A DNA stretch of 47,776 nt from Pirellulaceae bacterium (GCA_022448645.1 JAKVBZ010000038.1:1-47776), one strand, 5' to 3'. Counted from the stretch's first letter, positions 1 through 10,077 are shown. Made by a program: numbers and translations. The notes: generated by a model not told the origin, from the sequence alone.

Positions 1-1363
1 GCAGAGCGCGATCCGGATGCCCTAAGTACGGCCAGGCTTCAGTGATCGCCTGTGCATCTTGCCTGCCGTGAAATCGTTCTAGTTTTCGACGGATACGGCG
101 AGCGTCGGAGGCTTTCTCGTCTACCACTGGCCCGACACGATCGACTGACTCGTCACCAACATAACTCACACGAAACAATCCCGATGCTGCTTTACGTCCA
201 CCACAAATAAAGTACATATCTCCGTCTGGATGCACTACCATATCGGTGATGGGTAGTGAAGTCCCTTCGAGAAAAGTCTCGTACGTCGCCGTATAACTGG
301 CCCCCAGCGGTCGCAAGTGGACGGCGTAGATCTTTCCCCAAGCCCAATCGCACGAGAACAATGCCCGCTGGTATTTAGCAGGAAATCGAGCCCCGGTACC
401 CATCACCAGCCCGGCGGGCGACCCCACACCAAAGTCCACAACGCTACCTACACTGTCGGGGTAGTAGGCCGGCCATTTTCCATAAGGCAGCGCCGCCCCA
501 CCATCGTAGCGCCAACCGTATTCGCCAGCGGAAACTATATGATTGATCCGTGTGGGTCGGTACCATCCCGTGCCAATGTCCGATTCGCTGTCCGCATCAC
601 AAGTAAACAATTCACCATTCGCATCGAAGGCAATATCGTAGGGATTCCGGAAGCCGCCACAAACAAGTTCCCATGTCTCACCGGCTTCGTCGGTGCGCAT
701 CACCCAACCGGCAGGTAATAATCCATTTCCTTTCGAAGGTACCAGTAAGTCATCAGCCCAGTTACGAAATGGAGAACGCTCGGAGATACCGTCTCCGATT
801 TTTTCGTTATTTCCAGAAATCAGGTAGATACGTCCGTCAGGCCCAAGCTGCAACCCGTGAGGTCCATGTTCGGACATCCCTCGCAGCTTTCGCAGTAATA
901 TGATCTCATCAAATTGATCGTCGCGATCACGGTCGGTCAATCGGTATAGCCCACTTTGATAACCTGTTTTCTCTGCTGCCTGCCTGGACGTATTCACCGT
1001 CACGTACAGGCTGTCGTAGGCATATAGCAACCCGTGAGCGCACCCTATTTTGACTGGCAGCCTCTCTACTTCGGTCGAGGAGGCTTGGGCTCCGAGCGAG
1101 ATCCGGTAGAGCTGACCTTCCTGGTCTGAAACAATCAGTCGCCCCAAATGGTCCGTGGTCAGGCTGACCCACGACCCTTGCTGTTCGGCCGGCACAGAAT
1201 ACACCAAATCGAGACGAAAACCATCCACCAAGACCACATCATTCGCCGAAATACTGACCGCACTGGATCGGTCATTGACAGGAGCAGCCGCTGTCCATGA
1301 CGTAAGACCAACAACGGCTGTGGCAACAAGAATGCACGAAAGAGTAGCGTTTGCCTGATTCAT
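1..1363 (-). CDS. Exported PQQ-dehydrogenase-like beta-propeller protein, C-terminus outside window
   Basis: The minus-strand frame opens at an ATG ending at 1363 and stays open to the window edge, giving about 454 residues. It begins with a secretory signal (MNQANATLSCILVATAVVGL, cleavage near TAAAP). The body has the layout of planctomycete membrane-bound dehydrogenase proteins: a soluble-glucose-dehydrogenase-like beta-propeller with EHGPHGLQLGPDG (about residue 165), GGFRNPYDIAFDANGELF (about 236) and a propeller end near VHPDGDMYFICGG. The last visible residues, LGHPDRAL, match the point where HEAT repeats usually begin in this family; a heme-binding CxxCH domain normally follows but lies outside. 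The start is 21 bp after the stop of the DUF1552 gene, so the two are probably cotranscribed. The substrate is unknown; a periplasmic redox enzyme is inferred. Confidence 0.85.
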   Translation of the reverse strand, partial: MNQANATLSCILVATAVVGLTSWTAAAPVNDRSSAVSISANDVVLVDGFRLDLVYSVPAEQQGSWVSLTTDHLGRLIVSDQEGQLYRISLGAQASSTEVERLPVKIGCAHGLLYAYDSLYVTVNTSRQAAEKTGYQSGLYRLTDRDRDDQFDEIILLRKLRGMSEHGPHGLQLGPDGRIYLISGNNEKIGDGISERSPFRNWADDLLVPSKGNGLLPAGWVMRTDEAGETWELVCGGFRNPYDIAFDANGELFTCDADSESDIGTGWYRPTRINHIVSAGEYGWRYDGGAALPYGKWPAYYPDSVGSVVDFGVGSPAGLVMGTGARFPAKYQRALFSCDWAWGKIYAVHLRPLGASYTATYETFLEGTSLPITDMVVHPDGDMYFICGGRKAASGLFRVSYVGDESVDRVGPVVDEKASDARRIRRKLERFHGRQDAQAITEAWPYLGHPDRAL

Positions 1364-1384
1364 CCAATGACTATGTCAGCATAC

Positions 1385-2725
1385 TTAGACGTTTGCAAAG
1401 ATCGCATTGTTTATCACGCCAGTGCTGTCCGCAAAGGAGGACTCTTCCACTTTCAACGCACGCAAAATACCAAGATACAGATTGGACATGCGTGTTTCGC
1501 CGTCGCGCCAATACACACCATGTTTCAGACCCATATTGGCACCGCCTGCGACGAGCGTCGGCAAGTTTTTGGGCCAGTGTGTCGTACTGCAACCGCTACC
1601 GTAAAGCACGATACTGTTATCAAGCATCGTGCCTCCTGCGTCAGTGAACCCTTGCAGCCTTTGCAAAAAGTATGCGACTTGTTCACTAAGAAATAAATCG
1701 TATTTCGCGAAGTCAAACTGCCCTTTTTTGTCACCGGCGTGCGACAAATTGTGATGCGTGGCACTCAATCCCAACTTCAGTGGAAAGGTATCGCTGATTC
1801 CCATACCGTCTTCTCTATTGAGCATGAATGCAACGCTACGAGTGATGTCAGCATCAAACGCCAAAGCGATCAAATCGAACATATTGCGGTAGTACTCCGC
1901 CGGCTCTCCTTCGGAGGTGACATCCAGATTTAAGCGCGAATAATCCTGCGACTTCAACGGTATTTCCACCCACTTTTCAGATGCAATTAGCCGAGACTCT
2001 ACTTCATGCAACGAAGTCAGATACTGGTCCATTTTCTGGCGATCCGATTTACCTAGACGCCGATTCAACGCCCGAGCGTTGTCCAGCACAGCATCCACCA
2101 GCTTGATGCGCTGTTGTAGTTCGGCTCGTTCGGTTGTGAGTGAATCGCGGTCACTACGAAACAGCCTGTCGAAGACTCGACGAGGATTGTTTTCGGCAGG
2201 AATTGGTTTACCGTCCAGTCCATAGGAAATCGTTCCAGTCCGTGACATTAATCCAGTACCAGCATCGACGGACAAGACGAGTGACGGCTGCCGACAATAC
2301 TTCTTGGTATGCAGCGCCACGACTTGGTCGAGCCCCACTGAGTTGAACATTCCCGGCTTGGGATTGTGCAACGGCGCTCCCGTAAGCCACATGTCAGAGC
2401 AGATATGCGGATCGGCTTTTGTACCGTTGGGGTGATACAACCCTCCTAGAAAACTCAATTGATCACGAAACGGCTTCAGGGGTACCGTCGAATTGCCGAA
2501 TACGAATTCGTCATCTTCCTCGGCACGAGGAAACCAACTCCATTCATCAATTTCGTGCTCTGACCGCGGCAACGACATCCCATTGGCCGTGTACAGTGCA
2601 CAAAATCGACGCGGTAGCTCTCGGTTCGCCTCACGCCCCATTGCCTCCAACGCCGGCAATGCCAACGTGGCTCCGGCAACGCCCCTTAACACGGAACGAC
2701 GACTGAGTTTCACCGAGCTGTCCAT
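1385..2725 (-). CDS. DUF1552 family Tat-exported protein
   Basis: This 446-residue protein opens with a twin-arginine signal (SRRSVLRGV at residues 8-16, then an Ala/Leu-rich stretch to ALEAMG). The rest follows the DUF1552 pattern: [13 protein letters not shown] near residue 41, a central segment with [15 protein letters not shown], and the C-terminal [20 protein letters not shown] block. The length is usual for the family. DUF1552 proteins have no proven activity; they occur almost only next to DUF1592/PSCyt-type cytochrome proteins in Planctomycetes and relatives, as here, where that gene lies 91 bp upstream on the same strand. A joint role in the periplasm with the cytochrome partner is inferred. 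Confidence 0.9.
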   Translation of the reverse strand: MDSSVKLSRRSVLRGVAGATLALPALEAMGREANRELPRRFCALYTANGMSLPRSEHEIDEWSWFPRAEEDDEFVFGNSTVPLKPFRDQLSFLGGLYHPNGTKADPHICSDMWLTGAPLHNPKPGMFNSVGLDQVVALHTKKYCRQPSLVLSVDAGTGLMSRTGTISYGLDGKPIPAENNPRRVFDRLFRSDRDSLTTERAELQQRIKLVDAVLDNARALNRRLGKSDRQKMDQYLTSLHEVESRLIASEKWVEIPLKSQDYSRLNLDVTSEGEPAEYYRNMFDLIALAFDADITRSVAFMLNREDGMGISDTFPLKLGLSATHHNLSHAGDKKGQFDFAKYDLFLSEQVAYFLQRLQGFTDAGGTMLDNSIVLYGSGCSTTHWPKNLPTLVAGGANMGLKHGVYWRDGETRMSNLYLGILRALKVEESSFADSTGVINNAIFANV

Positions 2726-2816
2726 CTAGCATTCCTGGGATTAGAGTTAACAGCAAATGTCCTGTTGGTTCCTTTGCCATCTCTGAAAAAAGGTAAACTT
2801 CCCCGGCAAGCATCAC

Positions 2817-5800
2817 CTACTTTTCCAGAAACATGTCGCTCTGGACAACCAGGCGCACTAAGTCCTGCATGCGGTACTCGCTGTCTCGCAATTTTAACAT
2901 CTTTTTCTTTAAACCTTCAATCTCATTGTAGCTAAGCGTTCTCCCAATGGCGTACGTGGTGAGATGCTTCAAAAAGCTAAACGTCACCTGATCCAAACGT
3001 TCCTTAGCCAAATAAGCCTTGAGCTCGTTAAGGTTTGCGACATCGGTACCGTCAGGTAAGATCGCCCGAGTACTTGAGGTAGCTTGTGCTTGAAATCGAC
3101 CACCCGCATCGTATTGTTCCATCGGCAGCCCCCAAGGATCGATACCTTCATGGCACTTAGCGCACCCTTCCTGGTTGCGATGAGCCTCTAGTCGTTGCCG
3201 CAGTGGCAAGTGAGACGTGTCTTCTTCAAGCTGAGCCACATTGGGGGGAGGATCGTCGGGTGGTTCGGCAATGATTTTACGAGCCAACCAGGCGCCTCGC
3301 TTCACAGGGTTGGCCTCGCGCCCATCCGAGAGACCAGCCAGGATGCAAGCCTGTGTAAGGATCCCACCCAATTCGGCTTTACCATGATTCAAAGCCACGT
3401 ATTCAAATCCATCTTCGGTGTGGTCTGCTAAGTCATAGTAACTGGCAACAACTTCGTTGGCCAATAACAAGTCCGAATCTACCAAGTTGCGAAGGGGCAG
3501 GTTCTGCTGGATCAAGTACTCCACAAAACGCACCGGTTCTTGTCGCAAAGCTTTCTTTGTGTCGCGAGTCAACTTGGGAAACTTTTCGGAATCTGTTTCC
3601 ACCACATCAAACTTGTCGAGGCTTAACCACTGCGACACAAATTCTGCAGCGAAATGTCGCAGCCTAGGATGAGCCACCATCCGCTCGACTTGCTCGTCCA
3701 ACGAAGCCCTCAGCGTTGCAGTACCTGCCAGGTCCAATAGCTGTTGATCGGGAGGCCCGTTCCAGAGGAAATACGACAGTTTGGAAGCCAATTCGTATGG
3801 ATCCAACGGTTCCGGATCAGGGCTCTCACTAACTTCGATCAAGAATAGAAATTGCGGTGACGTTAGCACGATCGCTAGCGTGTCGCGAACGCCTTTTTGA
3901 AAATCGCCATGCTCGGCAAACGCAGTGGACCAAACGGCTAACAAGGAAGCTTCTTCTTGAGGCGTCAACGGACGACGAAAAGCTCGTGTGGCAAATGAAC
4001 GAATGATTTCCAGCGCATACATCGTCGGATCCTCGCGATGTTCCGATTCAATAAAGATGTTGCGGTGGGTGGCCGGTGGCCAAGTTTCGTAGAAAGGGCC
4101 CTCGAATTCAACCGAACGGACCAGCAGGCGAGGCATCTCTCGACCGTCCGTGTATTCACTTCGAACCGCTATTTCGCGGACCCCTGCCAAATAGTTGACA
4201 TTGTTTTTTTCGACGTCAGGGTCGGGAAAATTATTGATGGCACCTTCAAACACGAGTTCCTGCAATTCTGCAGAAGAAACACTTTGAATATCGCCAACTT
4301 GAGACAAGGCACTGCCGCAATCACGACGCAGCCCTACATGCACTCCGACACGAGGCTTGCGTTGCTCAAAACGGACGAACTTTTGCGCGACAGGATATCC
4401 ATCTAGCAAAGGTGTCAAAACAATACGGTCGAGTGCTTCCTGCGTACCATACTGGGCCTGAACGTCTAACGGACCTGCTGGCAAACGCATCACTGCAAAG
4501 GCGGGTTGATGCCATTGGTTGGTAAAACGGCAATTGCCCACTGTGAGGGTAAGATCTTGTTTTTGATCTGCAAGCGGAGGCGTATCGAATTCCCGACCCG
4601 GCTCGACGAGAGCTTCCAACTCGGAGACCTCCAATGCTCGACGGTACAAACGTACGTCGTCAATTTCGCCATTAAAAAAAACGGAATGTTGGACGCGCCC
4701 AATGTGCAGGCTCACATTGGGATTATTAAAGTTCGCGGGGCCAATCGTACCCTCACCGACTTGATAACCATTGACGTACAACCGCGTGCCATTTTCGCCG
4801 CGACGAACCACTACCGCCACATGCTGCCAGTGACCTTCACGAATCGCTCCCGCGACCGACTCCACCGTCCCATTATGCTCCCCCATCCAGTTAGCAGTTT
4901 CGATCCGCAATACGCCATCATTGCGGGGCAAATCAAATATCCAACCATGCGTGTATCCGTACCCCCCCAAACAGACAATACCCGATTGTTTGAGTTGACG
5001 TGGCCGAATCCATGCTGCCACCGTAAACTCACCTTCTCCTACGTTCATCGTTTCATCGTGAGGCACCACAACAAACCCCGTTTGACCATCAACGGATAGC
5101 GATTGCCCAAACGGAGACTCATTGAAATGGGCGCTACCCTGGATTTCGCCTACCAGCTCCTTGTCTCCCTGCTGGCTGGTAGCATTCCCGTCCAGTGACC
5201 AGACTCCGACCAGGCCTTGGGCTAAACGCGAGTCGTCCGGCGCAACACGGTCCTTGTGAATTTGAGAATGGATAAACGCATCCAGCTGATAGATTCCTGC
5301 CTGTTCGACTTGGACCGTCGTGGGGGAAGTCAGGTCCTGCAACGTGATGGCATTGCCACTCTCTTCTGCTGGGGCGGCCTCGCCAGGCGCTAATAGCAGC
5401 GCATCGTTGTACTTGGCAGCTCTAACGGTTACACGAAAGTTTCCCCGTTCAGGAAGTTCTCGTAGTGCAATCTTGAAATTCGCACGTGGACCATAAGTAT
5501 TGGATTGACCAAAGATCTCTTCACTGGGAATCGCCGGGCGCAACAGCAAACCTTCTGGAACGCTTTCCCACGCCCGCCCCATAGGATAGCCGCCGGAACC
5601 TCGAAAACAGGCGAACACCGAATGATAGACGCTGGTGAAACGTCGCCAACCGCGCACGGTATCGTTCCCTTGGTAACCTTCGATGAAGTCATAGACCGTC
5701 TGCATGCGGAAGGGATTGAATTCAAATTCCTTGCTCGGAATCAGCTGTGTCACCATGAAATCCTGGTTGGGCAGCAAGACGCTAAAAGCCCCCAAAATCA

Positions 5801-6545
5801 ATGGCTCCGGAAAGGGTTCCGGATTGACAGCTTCGCCCAGGTCCATCCGAAAGTTCTGGACCGTTGGCAACGACGACTCGTCCACCATGCAGATATCCAG
5901 CGCACGTTCGGCAATGCCAATGTAAGCCTCCAGCAGCAGTGGCGACAGCGACATCGTTTGACTGTTGTTGACAAATCCATCCTTGGAAACAGCGTCAGGT
6001 GGAAGCACATTGGTGACATCCTCTTCGATTCCCAACAGGTCCCGAATGGTGTTACGGTATTGTGCCAGAGTGAGTCGTCTCACGGAGCCGTTTTTGTGCG
6101 CTGTCTGACTTTGCGCTGCGGTCATACCGGTTTGGATCCAGTGAATAAGCTGCTGCCGCTGCTCGGTGCTCGGCTGCGGCTCGTCTTCGGGAGGCATCGT
6201 TTCCTCAGACAGTTGCTCCAGCACGTTTTCCCACAAAAACAACTGCTCGCTCGCCATTTGGCCGTCCAAATGATCAAGTCGAATGCCCGACATTCTCTTG
6301 TCGACGTTGTGGCAGCGGACGCACCACTGTTCCAATAACGGACGAACGTCTTCATCAAACGACATGTTGCTGGGCGAAGCATTTTCGTGACCTAGAGAGG
6401 ACGCGGCGACCGACTGCTCACCGTCTGCTCCTCTTATTGGGGGCGGTTCGCCTACAGACAGTAAAATGGCTACAATAACGGTCACGCAACATTGGACCAC
6501 CGCCAAATCGGACAGTCGATTGTGAAACCTAGTCAGAGCTACCAT
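2817..6545 (-). CDS. Cytochrome c / DUF1587-1592-1588-1585 protein with inserted LamG domain
   Basis: This 1242-residue exported protein has a hydrophobic N-terminal segment (residues 12-31). A PSCyt1-type heme motif CVRCH sits at residues 75-79, followed by DUF1587 (RRLTLAQYRNTIRDLLGI, about 155-230). A LamG/concanavalin-type domain lies around residues 440-620 (LVGVWSLDGN, GEFTVAAWIRPRQL, HIGRVQH). DUF1595 (FATRAFRRPLTPQEEASLL), DUF1592 (VRDTLAIVLTSPQFLFLIE), DUF1588 and DUF1585 (FLKHLTTYAIGRTLSYNE) follow. A second CxxCH (CAKCH, 1128-1132) lies in DUF1588, so two hemes are possible. It leads an operon with the DUF1552 and dehydrogenase-like genes. No clear ribosome binding site precedes the chosen ATG. 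Function in the family is unproven; an extracytoplasmic electron-transfer or oxidative role is inferred. Confidence 0.9.
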   Translation of the reverse strand: MVALTRFHNRLSDLAVVQCCVTVIVAILLSVGEPPPIRGADGEQSVAASSLGHENASPSNMSFDEDVRPLLEQWCVRCHNVDKRMSGIRLDHLDGQMASEQLFLWENVLEQLSEETMPPEDEPQPSTEQRQQLIHWIQTGMTAAQSQTAHKNGSVRRLTLAQYRNTIRDLLGIEEDVTNVLPPDAVSKDGFVNNSQTMSLSPLLLEAYIGIAERALDICMVDESSLPTVQNFRMDLGEAVNPEPFPEPLILGAFSVLLPNQDFMVTQLIPSKEFEFNPFRMQTVYDFIEGYQGNDTVRGWRRFTSVYHSVFACFRGSGGYPMGRAWESVPEGLLLRPAIPSEEIFGQSNTYGPRANFKIALRELPERGNFRVTVRAAKYNDALLLAPGEAAPAEESGNAITLQDLTSPTTVQVEQAGIYQLDAFIHSQIHKDRVAPDDSRLAQGLVGVWSLDGNATSQQGDKELVGEIQGSAHFNESPFGQSLSVDGQTGFVVVPHDETMNVGEGEFTVAAWIRPRQLKQSGIVCLGGYGYTHGWIFDLPRNDGVLRIETANWMGEHNGTVESVAGAIREGHWQHVAVVVRRGENGTRLYVNGYQVGEGTIGPANFNNPNVSLHIGRVQHSVFFNGEIDDVRLYRRALEVSELEALVEPGREFDTPPLADQKQDLTLTVGNCRFTNQWHQPAFAVMRLPAGPLDVQAQYGTQEALDRIVLTPLLDGYPVAQKFVRFEQRKPRVGVHVGLRRDCGSALSQVGDIQSVSSAELQELVFEGAINNFPDPDVEKNNVNYLAGVREIAVRSEYTDGREMPRLLVRSVEFEGPFYETWPPATHRNIFIESEHREDPTMYALEIIRSFATRAFRRPLTPQEEASLLAVWSTAFAEHGDFQKGVRDTLAIVLTSPQFLFLIEVSESPDPEPLDPYELASKLSYFLWNGPPDQQLLDLAGTATLRASLDEQVERMVAHPRLRHFAAEFVSQWLSLDKFDVVETDSEKFPKLTRDTKKALRQEPVRFVEYLIQQNLPLRNLVDSDLLLANEVVASYYDLADHTEDGFEYVALNHGKAELGGILTQACILAGLSDGREANPVKRGAWLARKIIAEPPDDPPPNVAQLEEDTSHLPLRQRLEAHRNQEGCAKCHEGIDPWGLPMEQYDAGGRFQAQATSSTRAILPDGTDVANLNELKAYLAKERLDQVTFSFLKHLTTYAIGRTLSYNEIEGLKKKMLKLRDSEYRMQDLVRLVVQSDMFLEK

Positions 6546-6556
6546 ATAGATTGTTT

Positions 6557-6583
6557 TTCGGTGTCATTTTCTTCGGTGTCATT
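6557..6583. repeat. 12-bp direct repeat in divergent promoter region
   Basis: TTCGGTGTCATT occurs at 6557-6568 and again at 6572-6583 with a 15-bp period. It lies 12-38 bp upstream of the DUF1592-protein start (6545) and about 100 bp from the divergent TIM-barrel gene. It could be a tandem operator or a small slippage duplication. Confidence 0.5.
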
Positions 6584-6685
6584 CATGGCTTACAACGATC
6601 ACCCCTCGTACGTTCGCTCATTATATCACGTCGAGCGATGACGATGAACAAGTCACATTCATCCTTCATGCAGCAGGAGTAAATC

Positions 6686-7591
6686 ATGTCGTCGTCACTA
6701 CCACGTCGTACCTTTCTTGGATCTTTGACCCTGGGCGGTGTGGTGGCATCTAGCCCACAGCCATTAGCAGCCATCCAACCCATTCAGCGGACCGAGCGGA
6801 GTGGCTTGAAGCTGAGCTTGGCAGCGTACTCTTTTCGCACCGAATTGAACTTGGAACCTGGATCTCCAGGCGCTATGAACTTGCCGGCCTTCATCGATTA
6901 CTGCGCGTCGCTAGGCATCGAAGGTACGGAACTGACTCAATATTACTTTCCCGCAGAGGTAAATGACGATTTCCTGTTCAGCTTGAGGAAACAAGCACAC
7001 TTGGTGGGGCTCGACATTACAGGAGGCGCAATCGGTAACAAATTCACCTTGCCACCTGGCGGAGAACTGGACAAACAAATGGCGTATACCAAACGGTGGA
7101 TCGAAAACTACTCCAAGCTCGGTGCGCCGGTGATTCGGGTGTTCGCTGGACTGCCTCCCGAGGGTGTCAGCGAGGATGACGCGATCGAACAGGCTGCCAC
7201 AGCATTACGCACGGCGTGCGATTACGCGGGTCAACACGGAGTCATGTTGGGCATCGAAAACCACGATTTCACGAGTAACGTCGACCGGCTGCTGCGCATC
7301 GTCGAAGCAGTGGATTCGCCGTGGTTCGGAGTCAATTTTGATTCGGGCAACTTTAGTGGCAGTCATGACCCGTATGGTGACATGGAACGGATGGCCCCGT
7401 ATTCAGTCAACGTACAATTGAAGGTGCTAGTTCGTTCAGCCAAAGGAACCGAACCTGCCGATCTGCCGCGTATGGTCGACATCCTGCGTCACGCCGGATA
7501 TGCAGGGTACCTGGTATTGGAATACGAATCCGCTGCGCCTTACGAGAACGTTCCCAGGTATGTCGATCAGCTGAGAAAGATTGTGGGATGA
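6686..7591 (+). CDS. Tat-exported sugar phosphate isomerase/epimerase-like TIM barrel
   Basis: The 301-residue protein has a Tat-like leader (PRRTFLGSLTLGG, residues 5-17) followed by an AP-endonuclease-2/xylose-isomerase-like TIM barrel. Visible landmarks are KLSLAAYSFR (first strand), VMLGIENHDF (metal-ligand Glu, about 189-198), FGVNFDSGNF (metal-ligand Asp) and YLVLEYE near the end (final ligand Glu). AGGAG lies 7 bases before the ATG. Planctomycetes have many such exported paralogs, usually beside sugar-degradation genes. The neighbours (a GH-like protein, a dehydratase remnant and a SelA-like PLP enzyme) fit a sugar or sugar-acid role. The substrate cannot be read from sequence. Confidence 0.85.
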   Translation: MSSSLPRRTFLGSLTLGGVVASSPQPLAAIQPIQRTERSGLKLSLAAYSFRTELNLEPGSPGAMNLPAFIDYCASLGIEGTELTQYYFPAEVNDDFLFSLRKQAHLVGLDITGGAIGNKFTLPPGGELDKQMAYTKRWIENYSKLGAPVIRVFAGLPPEGVSEDDAIEQAATALRTACDYAGQHGVMLGIENHDFTSNVDRLLRIVEAVDSPWFGVNFDSGNFSGSHDPYGDMERMAPYSVNVQLKVLVRSAKGTEPADLPRMVDILRHAGYAGYLVLEYESAAPYENVPRYVDQLRKIVG

Positions 7592-7667
7592 GGAAAAGGT
7601 CAGGGCATGAGGCTAGCGGCGAGTCGATGAGGCGTCGGTTGGATCAAATACTGCGTCACCCCAATCA

Positions 7668-9464
7668 TTACTGAGACGTTCTATCCTCACCCACAACATC
7701 CCTCGGCCCAGAAAAACCTGGACCACCTGCTGCAACGTATCCTCGACTAGCACCCGAATCGTCGGGTGCTACCCAAAAGGAATACAAGCTTCCGCGATCC
7801 AAATAAAAACGGAATCGCACGGCAGTTCCCGCGAGCATGGCAAGGTCTGTGTCGGTACCATCAGCCTTTTTCCACCGCACACCCATGCACGTGCCGTCTC
7901 CACTCACCGGGGCACAGTTTCTAATGCTGAACGGCTCGATCACCTGGCCACTGGGGGTAATAACCTCCGCCAACAACTTTCCTTCGGGGGCATCCAGATT
8001 GACAAACAATTGGCTCCCCTTGAACAATACCGGTCGAGTCGTCAACGAGCCGCCCCGTCGGTCCGCGTCCATCGAAGCAAAACCGTCACGACGGAGCGTT
8101 GCCAAACCAGTCCGAAGTTTTCGGGGGCTGTCTGCGGTGAACCCTCCACGCGCACTGCAATAGATATGTAGTTCGTCATCGTACACCAAAAAACAACCGC
8201 CGACCGATTGAATGTTAGCCGCGTTGTACGCGCTTAAGTCATCGGACACGCCCAAAACCGGCTCACGTGATGGACGGTCCCAATGAAAACCATCGCGACT
8301 GAATCCCGCACACAGGTTGTTGATTTTTTCATATGGTCTTTCAGGTGGTTTGTTGGTTTTCAGGATCGCAAACAGACCAACCATCAAACTCTCGTAGGCG
8401 ACCACGTCCAAGTTGTACAGTTGAGGTTTAATCTCGCTATTGGGCCGGGGAATGTCTAACCGGTCGGCTCCCGCCCACACGGCCGGAACCTTGGCCATCT
8501 CTCGTCCCTCCGGGAACAGCCACCATTTGGGCTTTCCCAGTCGAGGCCAGGACGTGGCTGCCGAACGAATGTCAGGACCTTCAGCATAGCGTCTGATACG
8601 GACACCCACCCAAGGTCCCGGATTTTCGAAACCACCTGGCGGAGTCAATTCGTAGTGCCAGCGGTTCTGCTCCGGGTCGTGAAAGAAAGTTGAACGCAGA
8701 CTGAATCCCCAAATCTGACGAAACGGATTGTAAAAAAGCGTCGTGCGGTCCTGAGCTGCGCCGGTCGCAACCACCGGGCCGTTCCAATGGATCCCATCAC
8801 TCGACACATAGACCTCGTGATCACCTGCTCCCTGATCACGCACCACCATAAGGAATCGTTCGTCGGGTGATGTGGCGTTGTGGTCGAGCCAGACCGTTCC
8901 CGAATCACGCCCGTTGGTAAATTCCAACTCCAATTCCGTTTGTGTGTGATCCATCACGATGTTGGTGCCGGGAATCACATCCAGGTCAGGCTTTTCCCAA
9001 TGGATGCCATCTTTTGACCGAGCATAGCAAGTGTATCGGCCCCACGCAGCGAGGTACCACATCTTGTACGTCTTGTCGGCCGGGTCGTACCACACGCCAT
9101 CGCTGTAGGGTGTGGCTGACGCCACTCCCTTGGCGCCTGCGGGTGGAGTCTCCCAAGGTTTATCGGGAACCACCAAGGGAGAAGCTGGATGCCAAGCCGC
9201 TTTGTGAAAAGTACGACGACAATCCGTTTCCGCAATCAAGAAGTCGTCAACGAATAGCTGCCTTCCAATGTCAATCGGGATCAAAGACGGCGGATGCTCT
9301 AAATAGGGAACACGCATCGGTTCGTGAGTCAACGTCTGTACGTTGGGGGGCCATTCGTCAGGTAACACAATGCCGTTGTAAAGCGTTTCGCCTGCACCAA
9401 CGACGAGGGGCATCCACAGCAGCAGATTCACTGTCACCATCTTTAGCCAGCAATGTTTCGACAT
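7668..9464 (-). CDS. Secreted GH32/43-like beta-propeller glycosidase-type protein
   Basis: About 598 residues from the ATG at 9464; a GTG at 9485 is an alternative start. The N-terminus is a signal peptide (KMVTVNLLLWMPLVVGAGE). An S-x-DG-x-HW type motif occurs three times (RSKDGIHWEKP, VSSDGIHWNGP, FSRDGFHWDRP), typical of blades in five-bladed glycoside hydrolase families 32/43/62 and their planctomycete relatives. QLFVDDFLIAETDCRRTFHKA near residue 60 is a familiar entry motif of these proteins. I cannot assign the catalytic acids, so hydrolytic activity and substrate are uncertain. The gene converges on the isomerase-like gene (77 bp apart) and could belong to a polysaccharide or sugar-acid use locus. 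Confidence 0.75.
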   Translation of the reverse strand: MSKHCWLKMVTVNLLLWMPLVVGAGETLYNGIVLPDEWPPNVQTLTHEPMRVPYLEHPPSLIPIDIGRQLFVDDFLIAETDCRRTFHKAAWHPASPLVVPDKPWETPPAGAKGVASATPYSDGVWYDPADKTYKMWYLAAWGRYTCYARSKDGIHWEKPDLDVIPGTNIVMDHTQTELELEFTNGRDSGTVWLDHNATSPDERFLMVVRDQGAGDHEVYVSSDGIHWNGPVVATGAAQDRTTLFYNPFRQIWGFSLRSTFFHDPEQNRWHYELTPPGGFENPGPWVGVRIRRYAEGPDIRSAATSWPRLGKPKWWLFPEGREMAKVPAVWAGADRLDIPRPNSEIKPQLYNLDVVAYESLMVGLFAILKTNKPPERPYEKINNLCAGFSRDGFHWDRPSREPVLGVSDDLSAYNAANIQSVGGCFLVYDDELHIYCSARGGFTADSPRKLRTGLATLRRDGFASMDADRRGGSLTTRPVLFKGSQLFVNLDAPEGKLLAEVITPSGQVIEPFSIRNCAPVSGDGTCMGVRWKKADGTDTDLAMLAGTAVRFRFYLDRGSLYSFWVAPDDSGASRGYVAAGGPGFSGPRDVVGEDRTSQ

Positions 9465-9485
9465 TTGTCCCAACCAACCTTTCAC

Positions 9486-10077
9486 TTATGGGCACCAAAA
9501 GCAAACCTTGACAATGCAACATCTCGGTGATGGATTTTACGGCCATGCCGAAGGCACCGGCTTATCAGACCTGCCGCTGCCTTGGACGTACCGTAAACGT
9601 GGACAAGCCATGCTCAAAGACTCCGCTGATATCGTATCCAGGTGTTGGTGGTGACGTCAAACACGCTGGCCCGAAAAAGATCCGTTTACCCTCGTGGCGT
9701 ACCCCACAAACGCTGCCTAGCATGCAAGCATGTCACTCTACTTAGCTCCTAACGAAGACGTAATTTCTACGCCCGGCCAGGCGGAAATCACAGAAGTGCG
9801 CGCCTTTGTCTCTTGTAGCGACGACTACGAATACGACATGGCGATGGCCTTCGAGCACATCCACCTGGCCGAGTTCATGATGATGAGCGAACAGGCAGAC
9901 CACGCCGAGCCTAACTTTGGCACCCTGTTTACCAACGAGCGCTGCCCGAAGAGGCCCACATCACACTGCCCGATTCACCTGGCTTTGGCCTGGAATTGAA
10001 TCAGGACGCGCTCCATCTCGCACGGCCGTCTACTGATTGAGCGCCATGGTCGTGGAATCACTCTGGGTACCGTTCCA
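9486..10077. other. Gene-poor stretch with decayed coding sequence
   Basis: No intact gene is convincing here. The right-hand 300 bases contain the remnant of an enolase-superfamily gene, described separately. The left part (9500-9740) has only short frames broken by stops and no family I recognise; it may be further eroded sequence. Confidence 0.6.
9730..10040 (+). pseudogene. Remnant of enolase-superfamily acid-sugar dehydratase (rhamnonate dehydratase-like)
   Basis: Two frames together read like a collapsed L-rhamnonate-dehydratase-type protein. Frame one (9730-9999) has ITEVRAFVS, like the N-terminal start of enolase-superfamily proteins, then jumps almost directly to HLAEFMMMSEQADHAEPNFG, like the C-terminal FAEFLMM...ADEVVPMF region of rhamnonate dehydratases. 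After LFTNER the reading must shift by one base to continue as LPEEAHITLPDSPGFGLELN and end at a TGA at 10038-10040. So there is at least one frameshift and a large internal deletion that removes the catalytic barrel. It lies between a GH-like gene and a SelA-like gene, a sugar-acid context that fits. The exact family assignment is from memory. Confidence 0.55.

Noticed and set aside
4506..5099. 197-residue open frame on the plus strand
   Set aside because: It is antisense to the LamG domain of the same minus-strand gene; codon phase and composition fit a shadow.
5505..6338. 277-residue open frame on the plus strand
   Set aside because: It is antisense to the well-supported DUF1587 and heme region of the large minus-strand gene and has no recognisable domain.
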